From positions 1 through 64,000 of the forward strand of contig JAUCBJ010008622.1 of the NCBI GenBank assembly GCA_032718475.1: a stretch of 64,000 nt of DNA. Direction: 5' to 3'. This document shows, one piece after another, positions 22,649 to 33,005 of this stretch. The notes beneath the pieces are model-generated. The model ran no database searches, was not told the DNA's origin, and saw nothing but the letters and a program-made list of their open reading frames with translations. This DNA is from Nemertoderma westbladi (taxonomy: Eukaryota; Xenacoelomorpha; Nemertodermatida; Nemertodermatidae). The position numbers and the translations under genes were made by a program. How positions within the stretch are numbered: position 1 is the first letter of the stretch; each line of letters opens with the position of its first letter.

Positions 22649-22855
22649 GTGAGTGTGAATGCTACCGGTAGTGGTACTGGAGGAAGAGAGGATAAAATTA
22701 AGATTGAACCGGTTCATAGTGATGCAGAGATATTGTTTGTGAATGATCATAGGGGAGGTTTTTATGGATATAGGAGGGATCAAAGAGGTTGGGTGCAAAG
22801 GGGTAACATTAATCAAGGTTCAGTACGGGGAAGATATAGATATATAGAGATATAA
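22649..22855 (+). mobile_element. inverted copy of copia gag segment
   Basis: The plus strand repeats, nearly base for base, the minus-strand gag region at about 21230-21390 (ATGATCATAGGGGAGG..., GGTTGGGT-CAAAGGGG-TAAC). It is a head-to-head duplication next to the palindrome. Confidence 0.8.
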
Positions 22856-23132
22856 GATAATAATTAATTGTACCTGTATAACGGATTGAAAAAAACCGTG
22901 AGGGTAAGATCCGGTTTGTAAATATAACAACAATAATATGCTATAAAGCAAAATAAAAACCAATATCTTACAAAAAGAAAATATTTTTTTTACAAATTTT
23001 CGACTCGACATGAGTCTTATTCATGTATTTATTTCCATAAATATGATTACTGTACATTCTAATAAATATTGTTGCCTAGGTTATTATAAATGTATATAAT
23101 TGAATTTCTTATTATTCAATGTGAATTATTAA

Positions 23133-23303
23133 TCAGTCTGGTTTGAACGCTTCCATTCCTTTAGAATTAATCATGGCTTCGTTTGTTGTGTTTAAACCAT
23201 ATGGCTCAAGCGTCTGCAAGTTTGTCTGGTAGTAACCCTCTTTTATTCTCAGTGCCTGTTTCAATGTTTCGCTATTTAGATTTGTAACTCTCTCTATGGG
23301 TGT
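23133..23303 (-). pseudogene. probable Penelope-like C-terminal fragment
   Basis: Reads ALRIKEGYYQTNLQTLEPYGLN followed by a short tail and stop. A helix with an aromatic pair and 'L-T-L-x-PYGLN' is how many Penelope-like proteins end after the GIY-YIG domain. It has the same orientation as the element at 24592-26830, and the satellite between them would be an insertion. Its first codons come from the unrelated repeat beginning at 23304. Confidence 0.5.
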
Positions 23304-24591
23304 GGGGCGAGCCACGAAGTTGGCGGAGCCTTAGCGAATTGACACTGTTAGGGGGTGGGTCAATTTATGCAAATAGTTGTCGTCGTCGTCGTCGTCGTCG
23401 TTGTCATCGTCGTCGTCGTCGTCGTCATTGTCGTCGTCGTTACGATTTTGACATGCTAATAACTTTGTCGGATTTAAAGCTGCCAAGTTGAAAATTTGTA
23501 GGTATCAATATGAGCAAAAGTTGAGATTTTTGAGAGACTTTCAGACACCATCAGTGCAATGGTCTCCCGCTAGAGGGCCCCATGTCTAAACATTAAATGC
23601 CCTCCCATTTCTTTGCTTTTAATCCGTTTAAGCTGAAACTTGGCAGATATGTATTAGACCATTAGCTGTGACTTTCAAAGGAGGCGAATCCATCTGCAGT
23701 TCTCCAGTCTGCCGCTAGAGGGCCAAAGGTCTGAATGTGAAATCGTTGTCGTCGTTACGATTTTGACATGCTAATAACTTTGTCGGATTTAAAGCTGCCA
23801 AGTTGAAAATTTCTAGGTATCAATATGAGCTAAAGTTGAGATTTTTGAGAGACTTTCAGACACCATCAGTGCAATGGTCTCCCGCTAGAGGGCCCCATGT
23901 CTAAACATTAAATGCCCTCCCATTTCTTTGCTTTTAATCCGTTTAAGCTGAAACTTGGCAGATATGTATTAGACCATTAGCTGTGACTTTCAAAGGAGGC
24001 GAATCCATCTGCAGTTCTCCAGTCTGCCGCTAGAGGGCCAAATGTCTGAAAGTGCAATCGTTGTCGTCGTTATGATATTGACATGCTTATAACTTTGTCG
24101 AATTTAAAGCTGCCAAGTTGAAAATTTGTTTTGTTGAAAATAAGTTCAACAGTCACCCGCTATAGGACTACTTTATGCCTGAAAGTGAATAGATTCTCCC
24201 GTCTCATTGATTTTAATCAGTTTAAGCTGAATCTTGCCATATATTCTGGACCACATGCTGCGTCTTTGTGGGGGGGGGGGGGGAGATTTAATCGGTCTGC
24301 CGCTATACGACGAAATTTCTGAAAGTGAGATCCGTCTCTCATTTCGTTATCCGTTATTCAAGATGAAACTTGGCCGATGTACGTATGTACTATTCATCCA
24401 TAGGCTGTGTCTTTGTGGGGCTGGAGACCCTAATCCATCTTCAGTTCTCACTATACCGCTAGAGTCAGAAATGGCTGAATAGAAATGAAAGAGGTAAAAA
24501 GTGATTAGGCGAAATCTGCTTAAAATTTGCTAATACAGTAATACTTTCGAATTAGTACTTAAATTAAATTTAAGTCACGTGCTGCGCGAAG
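23304..24591. repeat. insert containing 315-bp tandem satellite
   Basis: Begins with the 17-mer GGGGCGAGCCACGAAGT (also found inverted at 61195-61211), then a (CGT)n tract (about 23380-23437). Next come units of exactly 315 bp starting at 23441, 23756 and 24071. The first two are nearly identical; the third is diverged and carries a G14 run. It ends in one copy of CACGTGCTGCGCGAAG (24576-24591). Each intact unit has two CCGCTAGAGGGCC motifs. No coding potential. Confidence 0.85.
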
Positions 24592-24869
24592 GCCCCACTT
24601 CGTGTTATCCTAAAGTCGTTGAAGTTGTGGTCTGCTTGGATAAAGTGCTGGTCAATTTTACAAGATGGTTTTTTTTTCTTGTTTGTTATTTGTGATTTGT
24701 AATTAGATATTCTTGCCTTGAAGTTCATTGCTGATCCGACTCCCTGTTTTCTGCATTTAAGACAGTTTACTAAATAAGTTACATTTTTCGTGTCACATGT
24801 TAAATTTTCATTTATCTTGTATTTAAACTTTTTATTCCTGGCTGTTGATGCGAACACTTTTAAAGGCAT
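24592..24869 (-). pseudogene. GIY-YIG endonuclease domain of Penelope-like element
   Basis: CDTKNVTYLVNCLKCRKQGVGSA corresponds to the GIY-YIG core with the paired Cys of this class. The usual Tyr before VG is Gly here (QGVG). Then FKARISNYKSQI gives the conserved Arg, and CKIDQHFIQADHNFNDF the HF/H motifs. The frame then runs into satellite sequence and stops, so the C-terminal Glu/Asn part is missing. Confidence 0.8.
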
Positions 24870-25007
24870 TATTGACTGGCCTGGTACACACTTTGCCCTA
24901 GTGCAATACGTTGCTTCTCCCTTTCTTGATTGGTTCTTGTCCCCCTCGTCCAGTTCTGGAATTTTGTACCTGGATGGTGCTAGATGGTTCTGTAATGTTG
25001 GTGCACG

Positions 25008-25451
25008 TCAGTGGACTACCTTTATTTTCAGTTTATTGAAAAAGTTATTTAGCTCGGGGTCATGCATGAAACTTGATTTGTGTTTTGATATGATTCTGGG
25101 CAATGAAGGCATTTTTGGCTCGTTCTTACCAACGTAGTATATTGTTTCTTTCTCTGGTCTCTTTTTTGTTTCTTTTTCCCTGCTTTTCTTGTATTCTAGA
25201 ACAGCTGCTGATGCAAATTGTTTTGTTACTTCACCAACATCCCAACCTCGTGCAACAAAAGCTGCGCCGAAGTTTACAAGCTGACCAAACAAGGCATCAT
25301 TTTGACTACAATTGCGTCGGAGGCGTAGGGCCACACCATAAGGAATATATTTTTTCTGTTCTTCATGGTGAGAGGTGGTGTTGTGCAAGTACTGATGTAC
25401 GTCTAGAGGTTTAAAATACGTATCTGTCTGTATTAAGCCTTCTTTCACCAA
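25008..25451 (-). pseudogene. Penelope-like RT, thumb and linker
   Basis: 147 codons continuing the RT in a second frame: YFKPLDVHQYLH, IPYGVALRLRRNCS, both conserved in Penelope-like proteins, then a basic linker before the nuclease domain. It overlaps the main RT ORF by about 40 bp. Confidence 0.8.
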
Positions 25452-26664
25452 TATATATTTTGAGATCTAGGTAATTTACTGACTTTCCTTTCTGCTCAAT
25501 GCAAAATGTTATTTTGCCTGGTTTAACTTCATTATTTAAATCAGATGTGAAACTTTCTAATTTAACGTCTATATCCGCTAAGTATAATGCCAAAATGTCG
25601 TCTCGGTAGCGACCATATTCTTCTGGAAAATTTGTGCTTTTATACGCCACTGTGTCAATCTTGTGAGCACCATAACCGTCTGTATAAGTGCATGAATATG
25701 AGGGACCCATAGCTGACCCGCTAGCCTGTGTATAATGTTGACTATTGAAGCTGCAATTGTTTGTTACTAAGCAAAGTTCTAAACCTTCTAAAATACATTC
25801 AGGGGGCGGCGATTCTGGTAATAAAAGGTCTTGATGCATTTCAAGTAATTCTCTGATACTGTCGAGGCTATCGGCATTATCAACACTTGGGAAAAAATTC
25901 GTTATATCTATACAAGCAAACTCTGCACTATCTGGAAGTGGTGCGTACTTGTTGTTGAACAATTCAATTTTGTCTAGTAAGTGCAAAGTATTCTTAATAT
26001 ACGAGTTGTGTTGCGTTGCTAGGGGTTTCAAAAAATATTCCAATAACTTGCCTAAATTCTCAGACGCAGTTCCGCAACAGGATAATATATTTCTAAGTGC
26101 CCAATCTCTCTTGTGTGTCTTAACATTTGCAAAAGCAGTTCCTGCATTTGCGTCTTTATTCACTATCCAATTTTTATTGTTGCGAATAACTTCTACGTGA
26201 TTCCACTTGTGAACAAATTTCTCAATGTCCTTTATATACTTCGGTGTTGGGTCATCTTCGCCATGCTGTTTAAACTGATTGTTGCTTTTTAGGTATGTTG
26301 TGACTCCTTTTTCGTAATCTTCTCTTTTTGTTATTACAAATCTTTTTGATCCTTTATCTTGCACACATAATAAAAATTCCTTATTACTTTTTAATTTTTT
26401 AAAAACTTTGCGTTCTAGAACAGTTAAATTATCATGTGTAAAACGAACATTCCTCGGGTTAAAAAGATCATCCCATACCGAAGCTAAAAAAGCTTCAACG
26501 TTTGGGTTTAAACACTTTGACTTATAAAACGTGTTTGTTTTCCATGGTGGTTTCCCTAAGTTGTGTTTATATTCTATTATATGTTGCTCTTCCAAAGTTT
26601 GTTGTTTCAATTTGGGCTTCTCTGTGATTTGATTGGTTTTTGTAAACAAAGTTTCCAACCTCAT
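25411..26664 (-). pseudogene. Penelope-like reverse transcriptase
   Basis: 417 codons. Pre-motif FVITKREDYEKGV; KTHK block; motif A FACIDITNFFPSV; motif B YTQASGSAMGPSYSCTYTD; motif C YGRYRDDILAL, the Y-R-DD form of the Neptune/Nematis branch; then NYLDLKIYI. All catalytic Asp residues are present. The true start lies upstream (motif at about 26770) beyond an in-frame TGA. It acts by target-primed reverse transcription with the GIY-YIG nuclease. Confidence 0.9.
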
Positions 26665-26986
26665 TTTCTCGAATCATGATCGAATTTGGCTTGCAAAAGA
26701 TGCATAGTCCAAATGGGCTTGTTGTAAATCGAAAGTAAAAGGTGTTGGTACAAATGAAGGCCCTTTGTTTAAAAGATAAATTTCTTCCGGTTCTGGTGAA
26801 AAATCTGGATGTAGCAATTAGGGTAATTACAGCAATACACAACAAACAAATCTGATATACTACTTACTGTATATACAATAATACTACTACAATTTTCGAT
26901 TATTTAACATTTGATTTTTTTTTCATAGTTAAAAAGATCAAAATTTTAAAAATAATCATAAAATATTTATAATATAAGGGAAAAAG

Positions 26987-27434
26987 TCAAGAATCGATGA
27001 TATTATCAACAAATTCAACAATATCTGCTGATTCTTCAGTCTCGACAAAGGATTCTTTTGAAATCATTACAATAGAGAAAGACATAATTTCGTAGGGATT
27101 ATGTCGATTTAGTTGTATTTCAAACTTTTCACCAGCTTCATTGTATTGTGTAATAACAATTAACCCATCTATCATTGATAATAGTAAGATGTTTTTGTAT
27201 TAATTTTCCCTCATGATCAACTTTTAGGTTGTAATCTGAGAGATGAATGGTATTTTCAGAAGCATCAATATCAATTGTGCTTAAAACTTTCCTGGCTTTT
27301 TCAGAAAAATCGATTTTATATTTATCATCTCCTTGGCGGTAAATTGTATAATCAATAACAATATAGGGTTTGCCATCTTCTGCAAAAAATGAATGCCTTA
27401 ATATTGGCATAACCATATCGGAATCAGAAGACAT
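26987..27434 (-). pseudogene. unrecognised ORF pair, one protein split by a frameshift
   Basis: ATG at 27432-27434 opens a 98-codon frame. At 27138-27175 a second frame takes over and runs 62 codons to 26987. Both parts are acidic and beta-like (PYIVIDYTIYRQGDDKYKID; FEIQLNRHNPYEIMSFSIVM) and together would give about 148 residues. No family recognised. It could be a small host gene exon pair, a frameshifted gene, or part of an unknown element. Confidence 0.4.
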
Positions 27435-27838
27435 TATTTAATTTATTTTATTGTAAATCAAACAAACAAAGTAAAAACTTTTAAACTAAAACCATTATAA
27501 ATGATTAATTGTGATTAAAGCAAGAGATTATATATAAGATATTTTCAAAAATAATACAGGTCTTAAACCATGAAATAGCCTAAATACGGTTTCTTGGTTG
27601 GTTGATTAGTTGGGAAATACAGTCAAATGAAAATCATTGGGTTGTGCGTAATAATAATAATCAATAATTATAATAAAAACATGCAGTATAATGTTAAGCA
27701 TCATATCAATATGGTACAGATGCGGTAGGGTTAGGTTGAGTAACTATGAAAATGTGACAACGTGTACGTGTACGCGTAGCGGGATTTCAAGTCTCATATA
27801 ACACTCACACTGGTGTTGGTTGGTTGGTTGGTTGGACT
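27435..27838. other. no gene; (TTGG)5 microsatellite
   Basis: AT-rich. A (TTGG)n tract at about 27814-27834 lies at the point where BEL/Pao homology ends. Confidence 0.45.
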
Positions 27839-27839
27839 A

Positions 27840-28551
27840 GGACCTAGAGTAACTAGGACCAGACGAGCATCAGTCCAATATATGTTCTCTGTGACAAAAG
27901 TTAATTGATGTTGAACTTCACAAGCTAACTCTGAGGATAGTGTTGCAGCTAAAAGTTCCGCACATGGTATTGATAGATATGCTTGACTGCCAATTACTCT
28001 AGCCTTTGATGTGAGAAAGGAGACATCAACTTGCCCATCCGATGTTTCACGGCATAACTATAACACTACACCAATTGCTTTCTCACTAGCATCGCTGAAG
28101 GCATGTATTTGATATTTTGGATCTGTTACTTGAACAGGAAAATACCAACGAGGGATACGAACAGATGGCACTTGTTCAATCTCGCGTAACCATTGAGTCC
28201 ATTCATGTATAAGTGCTTGATTTGTCACTGGGTCATCCCAATCTAGTTTCAACTTCCATAACTCCTGAAATAACATCCGTGCAACAAGAACCACAGGACT
28301 GATGAATCCTATAGGGTCAAAGAATGATGCTAGCAAGCTCAGTATTGATCTCTTGGTCCAATGTTCTGGAGTTTTCCATTGCTTCCAGCGAATGTATAAT
28401 TCATCCGTGTTGGGGTTCCATCCGAGCCCCAGGGACTTGGACTCGGGGATTAACTCTACTATTAAGTTATTATCTTGAGCTATATGTAGACCTGCTGGAA
28501 TATGTTTAAGAAATTCTGTTGAGTTGTTGAAACCACCTCGGGCTAAACAAT
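27840..28551 (-). pseudogene. BEL/Pao pol, RT end to RNase H (downstream half)
   Basis: The minus strand reads the BEL/Pao region after the RT active site: SLGLGWNPNTDELYI, KRSILSLLASFFDPIGFISP, LFQELWKLKLDWDDP, WLREIEQV, then HAFSDASEKAIGVVL (RNase H Asp). One extra T near 28499 shifts the frame, a stop follows the RNase H start, and homology ends near 27840. The upstream half of the same gene is at 36600-36890. The 8-kb LINE separates them exactly at the target duplication. Confidence 0.85.
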
Positions 28552-28896
28552 TTCAATTCAATTCTGTTTAATCATTTAAAATGACATTGTTGACGCACAC
28601 ATAAATAAAAATGGCGCAGATGCCATATAATAAAATAAGAGATAACACAATTAATTTAAAATATATCGTATCGGGACGATCAGTAAAACGTGGAATAGCT
28701 GTTGAATATTAATACACGTAATTAATGCACCGACTCTACCAACAGGTAAGATTACACGACACCCCACCTCCAATGCACAGTCAAACAAGTGGTAGACAGA
28801 GACAGAGCTTTGACAATTTAGTTATGAGTTGGTTACTATCGGCACAGATTGAAGGAAAAAATATATAGTACAATACGGCTATACGTCTGCAATGGG

Positions 28897-29290
28897 TTAA
28901 ATTATGTTGAAATATCGTAAGATTCGGTCGTGTCTCGCAGTGAAGGAGGATTGAGGAGAGCTGTAGCAGCTTTCTATGAAGTCCCTTTTTGACCGTTCTG
29001 TGACAGTTAGTGACCCTCCCTCTAGTCTCGATAGCAGGGCGTGTTTGCTGTAAGTATAGGTAAGTATGGATGACATGTCCGGCATAGGGAAGTATACACA
29101 GGATTTAGAGTATGAGCTTGCAAGGCCAGCATACGAGCATATGACAGCTGAATTGGTGAGAATTGCAGTTCTCAAGATGGGCTGTAGGATCATGTTCGGG
29201 CATGTTGTACATCTCAATATGGTGCCAATTGCTGCCCTGAAGGCTTCTGTTGATATCGGACGACAGTTGAGGAGGCTGTATACTATTTGA
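28897..29290 (-). pseudogene. LINE ORF2 C-terminal end
   Basis: Continues the RT protein after a frame change near 29285: AAIGTILRCTTCPN-like start, then a helical tail to a stop at 28897. Assigned by position and orientation; the sequence itself has no diagnostic motif. The plus-strand frame at 29066-29290 is its shadow. Confidence 0.45.
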
Positions 29291-29738
29291 TTGCTCGCGT
29301 ATGTTCTAAATGGAGAATTCCACGCAGCGCTTTACGATAATAAATGTCCAGCTGTGCTGCCTCGGACTGAGACAGAGACCCAATGATGAATTTCATTGAA
29401 TAAGTTAGTATTGGAACTGCAATCGAATTCCACATATGACCCAGTGTCTTTGTGCCAAGCCAACGCACAGTCCAGCTGTTCCTGTGGAAGGTGTCCGCTA
29501 CCAAAGCAATAGTGTGTATGCAGAATCCTAAGTTGTTCCCTTCGGGGGTGAATTTGTAGCCGAGAAAGGTCATGGACTGTTCGGAAGGTATTAGATTGCC
29601 GTTTGCTGTTAGAAATGTTGGGGCCTCCTTTGAGCTGTGGCCCTGACTGGGAAAGAAGGTCCACTTCGTTTTGCTGCTTTGAATGTCAAGGTCTACGTCT
29701 TTTAGTTCGTTGGTAATGATATTGATTAGCTGTTCCAC
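29283..29738 (-). pseudogene. LINE reverse transcriptase, thumb region
   Basis: Follows the catalytic FADDILITA (about 29763-29790) after a stop and frame change. It contains SSKTKWTFFPSQG, a MTFLGYKFTPEGN block (the 'YLG' thumb motif), and a helical region ending LDIYYRKALRGILHL. Belongs to the same protein as 29866-31782. Confidence 0.75.
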
Positions 29739-29865
29739 CTCTAGTGTTGATTTGGCTGTAATTAGAATATCGTCAGCAAATGCTACGACGCCTAGCCATA
29801 TGTCGTTGATCCTAAATCAGTACCCTTTATTGTCTATCGTCCGCAGAGCGTCCCCTGTGTATAAG

Positions 29866-31782
29866 TTAAAGAGCAGCAGAGAGAGTAGGGAGCCCTGTTT
29901 GACTCCCTTTGACATGGGAATACCGACCAGTTCTATGATAGGGCCAAATTTTAGATGCACCACTGTACAGGTGTAGTACGCCAGTAGGGATGTGTGGGTT
30001 CAAAATATCTTTAAGCTTCTCGAAGAGGATCACGAAATTCACATTGTCAAAAGCGGCGGTTATGTCGAGCTGACACATGTAGATTGATTCCCCGGATGTT
30101 CGCTGATGCTCTATGCATTCGAGAATGGCTCCTAGCAGTAGGTCTGGGCCGATCCTCTGTTGGTATGCAAACTGGTTTGGCGGCACCAGTTGTTTAGAGG
30201 TGATAAATTCGTGGAGAATGATAGCCTCAAACATCTTGGCGAAAATACTGACAGTGGCAATTGGCCGGTACGAGGGGCGTAGGAGTGGATTTCGGCCCTT
30301 TCCTTTGTACAAGTGGGTAATTATTGTTTCTCCAAAGAGCTTGGGGACTTCTCCTAGTATAAAGCAGGCATTGATTATGTTTGCTAGAATTGGACATATG
30401 AGGTCTGCATCAAGGATGAGGAATTGTTCTACGACAAGGGATGCTATGTCAGGAGCCTTGCCTTTTGATAGCTGTGAAAGTGCCTTCCAAACCATTGAGG
30501 GAGATACTGTTGGGATGTCTGCTGATTTGCATTTCTCTCTAAGTTCCTGCTGCAGTCTCCGTACCTGGGGATCTGTATCCTTGTTTGCCAGATGTTCATC
30601 ATTGAGTTTGTCTCTAATATTCTCCTGGACACTTGATGGTGGAATTATGGATGATTTGTTTTTGAATTTATCCCAGAAATGTTTCGGATCTTTGTGAAGG
30701 AGAGTTGAGTTCCTATGGATGTCGTTTGCAACTAAGTTGTGGGAGAGCCAGTTTTTAAGCCGTCGCACTGAGCGTCGTGACTCTTTGAATGCCCCTTTCA
30801 GAACACTATCGCTGTCCTTGTCCTGCTTGCACCACATCTTATAAAGCTCCTTAGTTGTTTTAGACCTTTCCTGAAGAATAGTCGACCATATTCTAATGTT
30901 TTTGGAGAGCTTGAATTTCTTGCGTAAAGGTAGTGTGGATACTGCAGACTGGAAGATGATATCCTGAAGGCTGTTGGAATATTCATCCAGGTTTGTGTAA
31001 GTCCATTCGGTGATGGGCACTCCTGACTTAGCCTGCAGTTCTTGAATACCTTCACCAACGAGCCTGTTGTACGTAATGACATGGTCCGCTGAGACCTTGT
31101 CCCATGCGAATTTAGTTAAGTGTACTCTTTTCCTTGTGGTGTTGTTGTCTAAAGTGGGTGGGACTTGTATGTCAAAGTTTACAAGAACTGGAACATGATC
31201 GGAGGAATTGTTAATGGGATCTGATTCGAGTATCTTGCCGTGTGTGACCATTTCAATGCCATGGGTCATATCAGTTAAAACGTGATCTATATAGGAGCTG
31301 CCATTTCCACGAAAAGTTATAGTGGGACCTGTAAATTTCGATGATGTGTCAGCAGCGCAGAGATTATTTGAGTGTAGAAAGTTATTAAGTTGAGTCCCTC
31401 TTGGGGTGGCACTGCGTCTCTGAAATCGTGGTCCTTGTAGGGGGACAAGATCGCCATTGGTGTCACAGAGAATGATTGGTGTGGCATTGAGGTTTGCCTC
31501 GAGTATTCCCTCCAACCTTCCAAGAAAATCATTGTATATAGATGAATCTTTGCTGATGTCAGGGGCATAACATGAAAGGATCAGCAGTGGGTTACTCTGC
31601 CCATGCAAACTCCCTCTGATTCCTACAATATCGTCGCCAGAATGGATAGGGGAAATGTCTTTGAGTAGGTCAGCCTGGTACCAGAGCGCTACGCCACCTG
31701 CACCATGCCGAACCATTGTAGTTTTCTGGGATTTCCACTGGCAACATTTGATGCTGGGGTGCCAGAAGTCTGGGCTGTACAT
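29866..31782 (-). pseudogene. LINE APE endonuclease plus reverse transcriptase
   Basis: 638 codons. Residues 1-20 look like the end of an ORF1 RRM-type region (DFWHPSIKCCQW). The endonuclease then starts in mid-domain at RHGAGGVALWY, continues through IILCDTNGD and SSYIDHVLTD, and ends SDHVPVLV. The N-terminal catalytic Asn and Glu are missing, so an internal deletion has fused ORF1 to ORF2. RT: block 1 GKAPDIASLVVEQF, YRPIATVSIFAKMFEAII, FAYQQRIGPDLLLGA, motif A QLDITAAFDNV; the frame breaks just at motif B (KGSQTGLPTLSAAL). Endonuclease type is APE, not restriction-like. Confidence 0.85.
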
Positions 31783-31788
31783 GATATC

Positions 31789-32748
31789 CTAATGTACGCT
31801 ATCTACTGTTAACCGCATGTTTTGCCATGAGTTGTGATGCCAGACCTTAGTGTAGTGGACTTTAATGTCTCTGGTACATAGAAACTCTTCTAAGTCTTTA
31901 GTACTGAAGTTTTTCTTAATTCCTGTTATGAACATGTATGCATATGGGGGTTGAGGTCTGTTACCCGATTGATAGGTACCTCTGGTGCTGGTAGGTTCAT
32001 GGTTTGTGTTGCTGGTCCCATTGCTTGGTCGGAGGAAGCCTTGGTTATCTTCTCTTGTTACTGACTCATGCGGTATGTTGCGAGATCTAGGTGCAACGGA
32101 AATTTGTGATTTCCTAGATGGATGGGGTAATTGATTTGTGTTTGTGGTTGAAGATGGATAAAATTGTCCAGGGTTTGATTGCTTTATATGGCTGTTGTGT
32201 AGAGGGTGTGGGTTTGGGTTAGAAACTGAGGCTCTGGGTATGCTGCTAGTGTTCATTAGTAGTGAACCCCTCTGTTGGGCAGATAATTCATTGTCGTGTT
32301 GTTGTTGTAGTTGCTGAGAGGGAATTGGTTGTTGTTTGCCACTTAGTCCTATGTTAGCACAAGTTCTAGTGGGGGAATGATTGACCCAGTTAACCTTGCT
32401 GGTTTCAGAGATCGCGGCAAACCTGTTACTAGTGTTTGTTGAACTCCTAATACTATTGATGTGGTCTCTTGAGGATCTAGCTGGGTGTCTGGTTTTTGGT
32501 TCCTCCCATGGCTTGGCTGGTGCTGATGATGAGTATGCATTTGGATTAACATCATTATTTTCTACACCCTTTTGCAGTTTGGCTGGGATAATGGGATTTA
32601 GTTTATTTTTGACTGAGTCTAACTCAGTTAAGATGTGGGTTATCTTTGCCTCTAACACTAAGCGTGAATGTCGCTCGTTACTAGCCTCTTCCTGTAGGTT
32701 TATATTCCTTTGCTTGAGGTAAATGTTGTCATTCTCAATCTGGGTCAT
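31789..32748 (-). pseudogene. ORF1-like protein of the Ulp1 LINE
   Basis: 319 codons. Residues 1-50 form a coiled coil (QIENDNIYLKQRNINLQEE). The middle (90-260) is Asn/Ser/Gln/Pro-rich and disordered. Residues 265-319 (YAYMFITGIKKNFSTKDLEEFL, KVWHHNSWQNMRLTVDS) form a compact alpha/beta domain like the RRM or C-terminal domain of LINE ORF1 proteins. It ends in a TAG with the same frame continuing into 31782. Its ATG overlaps the stop of the preceding frame as ATGA (32748-32745). Confidence 0.6.
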
Positions 32749-33005
32749 CCTGGTGTTTGAATTACTGCAACAGCTGTTATTAAGTCTTGTTTCAGTTGTT
32801 GATAGGAATTATTGTCAGACAAATCGGGGTTCACCTTCCTCAGACGTTTCCGGCACACCTCAGACAGACTGCGGTCTTTTACACTGTGCATCAGCTCAAA
32901 TATATCTATAGCTGACTCTTTACCTGATGACCGTGAGACAAGTTCCAGTGAGACAGCTTGGGTCGGAGACATGAAAGGTTTCACATCATGAAACAGCTGA
33001 TCTCT
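32745..33005 (-). pseudogene. domain following the protease, separated by one TAG
   Basis: In the same frame as the protease after a single TAG (33006-33008). It contains AIDIFELMHSVKDRSLSEV and LRKVNPDLSD. The second protease element has the same block (SSYELAIDIYELMRVLYENY region) fused without a stop to its protease, so the TAG here is probably a mutation. Helical, function unknown. Confidence 0.65.

Larger units (their letters stand above)
24592..26830 (-). mobile_element. Penelope-like element (RT plus GIY-YIG), decayed
   Basis: A single protein read in several pieces on the minus strand: N-terminal motif LLNKGPSFVPTP (about 26770), an in-frame TGA at 26674-26676, the reverse transcriptase ORF (26664-25411), its continuation in another frame (25451-25008), and the GIY-YIG nuclease (24869-24592). 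It is only lightly damaged, with one stop, one frameshift near 25430 and the C terminus displaced by the satellite. Confidence 0.9.
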
